The translations under genes were made by a program, and so were the position numbers. Shown here in pieces: positions 36,102 to 40,331 of a stretch of DNA of 40,331 nt (its first letter is position 1; every line of letters starts with the position of its first letter). The notes under the pieces were generated by a model, which saw only the letters and a program-made list of their open reading frames with translations, did not search any database and had not been told where the DNA came from. The stretch covers positions 1-40,331 of the forward strand of contig NZ_MWLN01000128.1 in the NCBI RefSeq assembly GCF_002198655.1. Direction: 5' to 3'. Origin of the DNA: Kineosporia sp. A_224 (GTDB lineage: Bacteria; Actinomycetota; Actinomycetes; Actinomycetales; Kineosporiaceae).

Positions 36102-36566
36102 GTGGGTGCCCTCCGCACGAGCATCGCCGGAGCCGTCGTCGGGACGATCGCTGCCGCCGGCCTCTACACAGGGGTCGTCGGACCGGCGGTGTCCCGCACC
36201 TCGGCCACATCGTCCGAGGGCTCGGCCCTCGCGGCCGCCGTCCCCAAGGCCCCCAAGGTCGTCGTGACCGTCAAGGCCAGACCACGGGCCAAGGCTGTCG
36301 CCGAGCCCGAGCCCGAGGCCGTCGAGACCACCGAGGCCGCCGCGAAGGCGCCGGCCCCCAAGGCCCGGACGCCGAGGCACCGGGCGACGACGCACCGCGT
36401 CGTCGTGGCCGCCCGCCGGACCTCGAGCACGCACCGTCGGTCGTCCGGCTCCTCGGGCCGCACCTCCTCGCACGAGCAGGAGCACGCCGAGGACGAGCAC
36501 GAGAGCGAGCACGAGGACCACGAGGACGAGGACCACGAGGACGAGCACGAGGACGAGGACGACTGA
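36102..36566 (+). CDS. Exported protein with His/Asp/Glu tail
   Basis: A 154-residue protein. A signal peptide or anchor (about residues 1-28, SIAGAVVGTIAAAGLYTGVV) is followed by a Pro/Ala/Lys/Arg-rich linker and a Ser/Arg stretch (RRSSGSSGRTSS). The last 31 residues (about 124-154) contain 7 His, 13 Glu and 8 Asp, a composition that should bind Zn, Ni, Cu or Ca, possibly in a cell-wall or extracellular site. The GTG start at 36102 has GGAG seven bases upstream; the earlier ATG at 36075 is less likely. The middle and tail are low-complexity, so homology searches will mislead. Function unknown. Confidence 0.7.
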   Translation: MGALRTSIAGAVVGTIAAAGLYTGVVGPAVSRTSATSSEGSALAAAVPKAPKVVVTVKARPRAKAVAEPEPEAVETTEAAAKAPAPKARTPRHRATTHRVVVAARRTSSTHRRSSGSSGRTSSHEQEHAEDEHESEHEDHEDEDHEDEHEDEDD

Positions 36567-36586
36567 CGGGCCGGTCCGGTCCGGAT

Positions 36587-36623
36587 CGCGGGTGGCCCGC
36601 AGCACAGCGGCGGTCCACCCGCG
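36587..36623 (+). terminator. Hairpin after the His/Asp/Glu-tailed gene
   Basis: CGCGGGTGG (36587-36595) pairs with CCACCCGCG (36615-36623), with a further CCGC/GCGG pairing inside the 19-base loop. It begins 21 bases after the preceding stop. Confidence 0.6.
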
Positions 36624-36645
36624 GTCGCCGGACGGATCCGCGCCG

Positions 36646-36651
36646 TAGGGT
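36646..36651 (+). promoter_or_regulatory. -10 hexamer of a leaderless transcript
   Basis: TAGGGT, six bases, then the ATG at 36658. No ribosome site is present. Confidence 0.45.
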
Positions 36652-36657
36652 CGTGAC

Positions 36658-38274
36658 ATGTCGTCGACGACAGCTCCCGTAGCGGTCGACGGCCCGCCGC
36701 CCGGGACGCGGACGCAGGTCCGCTCCGTGCCGTGGCCGCGTGTGCTCCTGCTCGTCGGGGTGCTCACCGTTGCCGGGCTCGCGTTGTGGGCCAGGCTCGC
36801 GGCGGTCGGCCGCGGCGCCGGCACCGCCGGGATGCAGGGCTACGACGACGGGGTCTACTTCTCGGCCGCGGAGGCGCTCGCCTTCGGCCGGATGCCCTAC
36901 CGCGACTTCGTCCTGCTGCACCCGCCCGGCATCGTCGTCGCCGCCCTCCCCTTCGGCTGGCTCGCCCGGCTCACGGACGACCCGACGGGGATGGCCGCCG
37001 CCCGCGTCGCGTGGGCGTTCGTCGGTGCCGCGAACGCCGCGCTCGTCACCGTGACCGCGCGCCGGTTCGGGGTCGTCGCAGCGGTCACCGCCGGCGCCCT
37101 GTACGCGGTCTGGCCGCCCGTCGTCCGGTACGAGACGTCGACCTACCTCGAGGCGCTCGGGACCCTCGCCGTCCTCGGCTGCCTGGCCCTGCTCACGGCG
37201 CGGTCGGTCGCGACCCGGCCGAGGCTCCAGGTCGCCGCCGGCCTCGCCCTCGGGCTCGCGCCCGCGGTGAAGATCTGGGGCGTCGTCCCGGTGGTCGTCG
37301 TCCTCGGCTGGGTGCTCCTCACCCTCGGCGCCCGCCCGCTGGGCCGGGTCGTCGCGGGCGCCGCCGCCTCGGCGACGCTGGTGTGCCTGCCGTTCTTCGT
37401 CCAGGCCCCCGGGGCGATGTGGCGGATGGTCGTCACCGACCAGCTCGGCCGCGGGTCGACGCCCGAGGGCACCGTGGAGCGGCTGCAGCGGCTCGCCGCC
37501 CTCGGCACCATCGGGGGCGTCCCCGACGGGACGCTGCGCGGTGCCACCTCCGGCGGGGTCGTCGCGCTCTGCGTCGCCGTCGTCGCCGCCGTCCTCGCGT
37601 GCACGTGGCGCGAGGGCGCGCTCGCCGTGGCCCTCACCGCCGCGTGCGTGCTCGTCGTCGTGCTGTCGCCGTCCTTCTTCGACCACTACACGTCGCTCGT
37701 CGTGCCGTACGCCGCCCTGGTGCTGGCCGCGGCGGTCGGCGCGCTGACCCGGTGGCGGCCTGCGGTGCCGACCGTGGTGGCCGCCGGGGCGGTGGCCACC
37801 TGCTGGATGTGGACGGCGAGCAGCACCCTCGTGACCGACCGCCCCTTCCCGGCCGCCGAGCTGCGCCCCGCCCTCGCCGGCGCCCGGTGCGTCACCGCCG
37901 ACAGCCCGATGGCGCTCGTCGCTCTCGACGTCCTCGGCCGTGACCTGCGCAACGGCTGCCGGGTCGCGATCGACGTCTCCGGAGCGACCTACGACTCGGC
38001 CGCCCTGCCGCTGCGCCCCGACGGCAGGGCCGTCGTCCGCTCGCAGAACCCGCACTGGCAGCGCTACCTCATGGACTACCTCGGGACCGGCGACGCGACG
38101 CTGCTCGTCCGTGGCACCGCCGACAACCTGTCGCCCGCCAGCCGGCAGCTGTTCCGCTCCTGGCCGACCGTCGTGTCCCGGGGCGGCTACCGGGTCCGGG
38201 CCCCGCGGCCCGCGCCCTCGGCCGGCTCCGCCGAGGCCCGCTCCCGGCGGACCAGCGCGAGCATCTCCTCGTAG
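36658..38274 (+). CDS. GT-C-type polytopic glycosyltransferase-like protein
   Basis: A 538-residue membrane protein with about 10 helices. The first outer loop has YDDGVYFSAAEALAFGRMPYRDFVLLHPPG, the acidic loop (DD) typical of GT-C enzymes (GT39/GT87) that transfer sugars from polyprenyl-phosphate donors outside the membrane. Helices follow to residue 400, then a soluble C-terminal domain with CVTADSPMALVALDVLGR. Likely role: adding sugars or lipid-linked groups to proteins, lipids or wall glycans; the acceptor is unknown. A -10-like hexamer stands six bases before the ATG, and no ribosome site is present. The last 88 bases overlap the opposing channel gene, so the extreme C-terminus (PAPSAGSAEARSRR) is read from both strands. 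Confidence 0.8.
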   Translation: MSSTTAPVAVDGPPPGTRTQVRSVPWPRVLLLVGVLTVAGLALWARLAAVGRGAGTAGMQGYDDGVYFSAAEALAFGRMPYRDFVLLHPPGIVVAALPFGWLARLTDDPTGMAAARVAWAFVGAANAALVTVTARRFGVVAAVTAGALYAVWPPVVRYETSTYLEALGTLAVLGCLALLTARSVATRPRLQVAAGLALGLAPAVKIWGVVPVVVVLGWVLLTLGARPLGRVVAGAAASATLVCLPFFVQAPGAMWRMVVTDQLGRGSTPEGTVERLQRLAALGTIGGVPDGTLRGATSGGVVALCVAVVAAVLACTWREGALAVALTAACVLVVVLSPSFFDHYTSLVVPYAALVLAAAVGALTRWRPAVPTVVAAGAVATCWMWTASSTLVTDRPFPAAELRPALAGARCVTADSPMALVALDVLGRDLRNGCRVAIDVSGATYDSAALPLRPDGRAVVRSQNPHWQRYLMDYLGTGDATLLVRGTADNLSPASRQLFRSWPTVVSRGGYRVRAPRPAPSAGSAEARSRRTSASISS

Positions 38275-40163
38275 GGCCCGACGAGGAAGGCCTCGTCACC
38301 GCCCCGCAGGGTCGTCCCCCGCCGGGGCGGGTACTCCAGGCCGCGGCGGGTCCGCCGCCGGATCGCCACGACGCGCAGCTCGGCACCGAGGTCGGCCATC
38401 GCGACTCCGTCGAGCCCGCGGCCGGTCCGCACCGGCAGCCGGGCGACGAGCAGCGGCAGCGGGCCGACGTAGAACGTGCCGAGCACGTGCAGCCCGAGCG
38501 CCGCCCCGGCGAACCAGGGGGCCGCGAGCGCCGCCGTCGAGAGCACGTGCTGGAAGCCGAAGGCGGTCTCGACCGTCCGGGCCAGGTCGCGGTCGAACAG
38601 CCGCAGCGCCACGGGGACGTCCCGCCAGCGGCGGCCGAGCAGGTCCCGGACCGCCAGCCCCGTCTCGAGGTTCGTCAGGTCGTCGCTCGTGAGGACGGCG
38701 ACCGCCCCGGCCGTCGCGAGGTTCGCCTGCTCGAGCGTCGCGCTCATCGTCGCGTCGCCGACGATGACCGGGACGCCGAGGGCCCGCAGCCGGCCGAGGT
38801 AGCGGTTCGACTCGTCGCCCTCGACGACGACCACGTCGTGCCCGGCCTCGTGGAGCAGCTCGACGACCCGGGTGCCGACGGCACCGAGGCCGACGACGAC
38901 GGTGTGCCCGGTGAGGCCCGGGACCCGGCGCCGGCCGAGGGCCTGCGCGATCTGCCGGCTCACGAGGAGGTTGGTGAGCATCGCGAAGAACACCGTGGCG
39001 AGCATCGCCCCGACGATCATGAGGACGATCGCGTAGCCGCGCAGCCAGGCGGGCTGGTCGCGGAAGCTGAAGTCCCCGTAGCCGACGGTCGCGACGGTCT
39101 CGACCGTGAAGTAGAGCGCGTCGAGGAGCGTCATGGCGCTGCCGCCGTCCGGGTCGCGGTACCCCACGTGGAGGACGGCGGTCGAGACGCCGACGAGCGC
39201 GGCCAGGGCCGCGAGGGCCCAGCGCATCGGCCGGTCGACCTGGCGGGACAGCGCGCGGTAGAGCGCGGTCGCCGGGCCCGGCGCCCAGTCCGGCCGGCGC
39301 CCCTCGGGCCAGGCTCGGCCGGGGCGCAGCGTCCGCAGCGCCTCGGCCCGGGCCGGCCTCGGGCGGCCCCAGGCCTGGCCGGTGGCGTCGAGCTCCTCCG
39401 GGGTCCCGAGCAGGGTGACGGCGTCCCCGGCCCGGACGGCGAGGTCGCGCCCGGGGCAGACGACCGGCCCGGCGTCGGATCCCGCGTCGGGTCCGGCGTC
39501 GGATCCCGCGTCGGGTCCGGCGTCGGGTCCGGCGTCGGGTCCGGCGTCGGGTCCGGCGTCGGGTCCGGCGTCCGGTCCGGCGAAGTGCTCGACGGCGATC
39601 GGGGTGAGGTCGCCGTAGAGGTCGCGGAGCGTCCCGTCGCGGGGCGCGGTGAGGGTCGCGGCGACGAACGGGACCTCCTCCAGCTGCAGGCGGTGGGCCC
39701 GGGTGCCCAGGCAGGTCTCGACGACGGACGGCGCCGTGAGCGCGGCGACGTCGAGGACGCTGCCGGCGCCGGTCACCGCGGCGAGGGCGCGGCCCACCGC
39801 GGGGTTCGTCAGCTGGACGACGACGGGGACGTCCGGGCGCAGCTCCCGGGCCCGCAGCGCGGTCTCCAGGGTGTGCAGGTCGTCGCTCTCGACGCACACG
39901 ACCGCCCGTGCGGTGCCGATGCCGGCGCCGACGAGGGTCTCGGCGAGCCTCGAGCTGCCGGTGAGGTGCGGGACGCCCCAGCCGCGGACGACCCGGACGA
40001 GCCGGGGGTCGGGCTCGTCGTCGACGACGGTCACCGGGATCCCGGCGAGGTGGAGCTGCTCGACGGTCCGCAGGCCGAGGCCGTGGAGCCCGCAGACGAC
40101 GACGTGGCCGTCGGAGGCGTCGGCGCCGTCGGGGACGACGATGGACGTGGTGGGGTCGGTCAC
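38187..40163 (-). CDS. Potassium channel with two RCK (TrkA-N) modules
   Basis: A 658-residue protein. The first RCK module is at the N-terminus (about residues 19-185, GHVVVCGLHGLGLRTVEQL). A low-complexity GPDA/GSDA segment (about 195-232) precedes a TrkA-C-like part. The pore follows: helix WALAALAALVGVSTAVL, selectivity filter TVGYGD at 359-364, then GYAIVLMIVGAMLATVFFAML. A second RCK_N (HTVVVGLGAVGTRVVELL) and RCK_C (about 575-645) follow. Placing one RCK before the pore and one after is unusual, giving an RCK-pore-RCK order. The GTG start has GAGG very close, so the start is less certain. It would gate K+ in response to nucleotides or other ligands. Confidence 0.86.
   Translation of the reverse strand: MTDPTTSIVVPDGADASDGHVVVCGLHGLGLRTVEQLHLAGIPVTVVDDEPDPRLVRVVRGWGVPHLTGSSRLAETLVGAGIGTARAVVCVESDDLHTLETALRARELRPDVPVVVQLTNPAVGRALAAVTGAGSVLDVAALTAPSVVETCLGTRAHRLQLEEVPFVAATLTAPRDGTLRDLYGDLTPIAVEHFAGPDAGPDAGPDAGPDAGPDAGPDAGSDAGPDAGSDAGPVVCPGRDLAVRAGDAVTLLGTPEELDATGQAWGRPRPARAEALRTLRPGRAWPEGRRPDWAPGPATALYRALSRQVDRPMRWALAALAALVGVSTAVLHVGYRDPDGGSAMTLLDALYFTVETVATVGYGDFSFRDQPAWLRGYAIVLMIVGAMLATVFFAMLTNLLVSRQIAQALGRRRVPGLTGHTVVVGLGAVGTRVVELLHEAGHDVVVVEGDESNRYLGRLRALGVPVIVGDATMSATLEQANLATAGAVAVLTSDDLTNLETGLAVRDLLGRRWRDVPVALRLFDRDLARTVETAFGFQHVLSTAALAAPWFAGAALGLHVLGTFYVGPLPLLVARLPVRTGRGLDGVAMADLGAELRVVAIRRRTRRGLEYPPRRGTTLRGGDEAFLVGPYEEMLALVRRERASAEPAEGAGRGARTR
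39467..39582 (-). repeat. 12-bp coding tandem repeat (GPDA/GSDA)
   Basis: About 9.7 copies of a 12-base unit (GGTCCGGCGTCG in plus-strand reading, with two GGATCC variants) within the channel gene. On the coding strand it gives six GPDA, one GSDA, one GPDA, one GSDA and a partial unit. Twelve bases per unit keeps the frame, so copy number can vary without breaking the gene. Confidence 0.85.
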
Positions 40164-40283
40164 GCCTCGCAGGGTCGCCGCCCCCGGTGTCGGGCGCGGT
40201 GTCGATCACGTGTCGGCCGCGTTACGCCGCCGCGGACGACGTCGGGCAGGCATCGGACCGCCGCCGCTGGGCACCGGCCCGGC

Positions 40284-40331
40284 ATGACAGAGCCAGTGCT
40301 GCCCCCGCCGTCCCCGGTCCCGTCCCCGATC
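40284..40331 (+). CDS. N-terminal fragment of a right-running gene (partial)
   Basis: ATG at 40284 opens a frame that runs to the window edge (16 codons, beginning MTEPVLPPPSP). It is Pro-rich and diverges from the channel gene with 120 bases between starts. No ribosome site or promoter is obvious, and it is too short to identify; it is reported because there is no stop before the edge. Confidence 0.35.
   Translation, partial: MTEPVLPPPSPVPSPI

Noticed and set aside
39467-39582. CRISPR array candidate
   Set aside because: Twelve-base units without spacers, in frame inside a channel gene; a coding minisatellite.

Overview
The window is a 40.3 kb piece of a very GC-rich chromosome (about 74% G+C judged by eye). 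Start codons are often GTG, purine-rich ribosome sites such as GGAGG are common, and several genes start without one. Gene content (PIN-PhoH ATPase, short cis-prenyltransferase, TrhA, ECF sigma factor, Tat and lipoprotein signals) points to an actinobacterium. A pyruvate formate-lyase pair, a chemoreceptor and a flagellar-type promoter suggest a motile, facultatively fermentative member of the Micrococcales, such as the Cellulomonas group. That placement is inference; no rRNA or other marker gene is present.

Layout. 1-563: leader and first codons of a left-running gene, then PhoH (minus). 2.1-5.8 kb: a lipoprotein and an unusual FtsH-like membrane protease. 5.8-9.2 kb: Tat-exported protein, cis-prenyltransferase, TrhA behind a palindromic operator, and a small secreted protein. 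9.3-14.9 kb: a minus-strand run of five genes (YyaL-type thioredoxin protein, metallophosphoesterase, universal stress protein, two small unknowns). 15.0-17.7 kb: a stand-alone alanyl-tRNA synthetase paralogue, preceded by an alanine-rich mini-ORF and a 13-bp hairpin, followed by a chemoreceptor with its own flagellar-sigma-type promoter. 17.8-19.6 kb: carboxylesterase, FucU and a 2H phosphoesterase. 19.6-22.9 kb: pflB-pflA behind two operator-like palindromes. 23.0-24.0 kb: an AbiEi-like gene flanked by imperfect inverted repeats. 24.3-27.6 kb: a 1,111-residue membrane protein of unknown function. 27.7-29.3 kb: ECF sigma factor and overlapping membrane protein. 29.4-32.0 kb: ABC exporter. 32.2-35.9 kb: three-subunit molybdenum hydroxylase. 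36.1-40.2 kb: His/Asp/Glu-tailed secreted protein, GT-C-type membrane protein and, overlapping it tail-to-tail, a K+ channel with two RCK modules and a GPDA repeat. The last 48 bases start another gene.

Most unusual signals. (1) The putative attenuation-like leader of the truncated AlaRS paralogue. (2) A repeated promoter geometry: a -10-like hexamer exactly six bases before a start codon that lacks a ribosome site, implying several leaderless transcripts. (3) The FtsH-like protein with about four N-terminal membrane helices and an insertion of about 70 residues inside its AAA module. (4) The orphan 1,111-residue membrane protein. (5) The direct repeat over the promoter of a small ribbon-helix-helix-like protein. 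No CRISPR array, tRNA, rRNA, transposase or prophage gene was seen.
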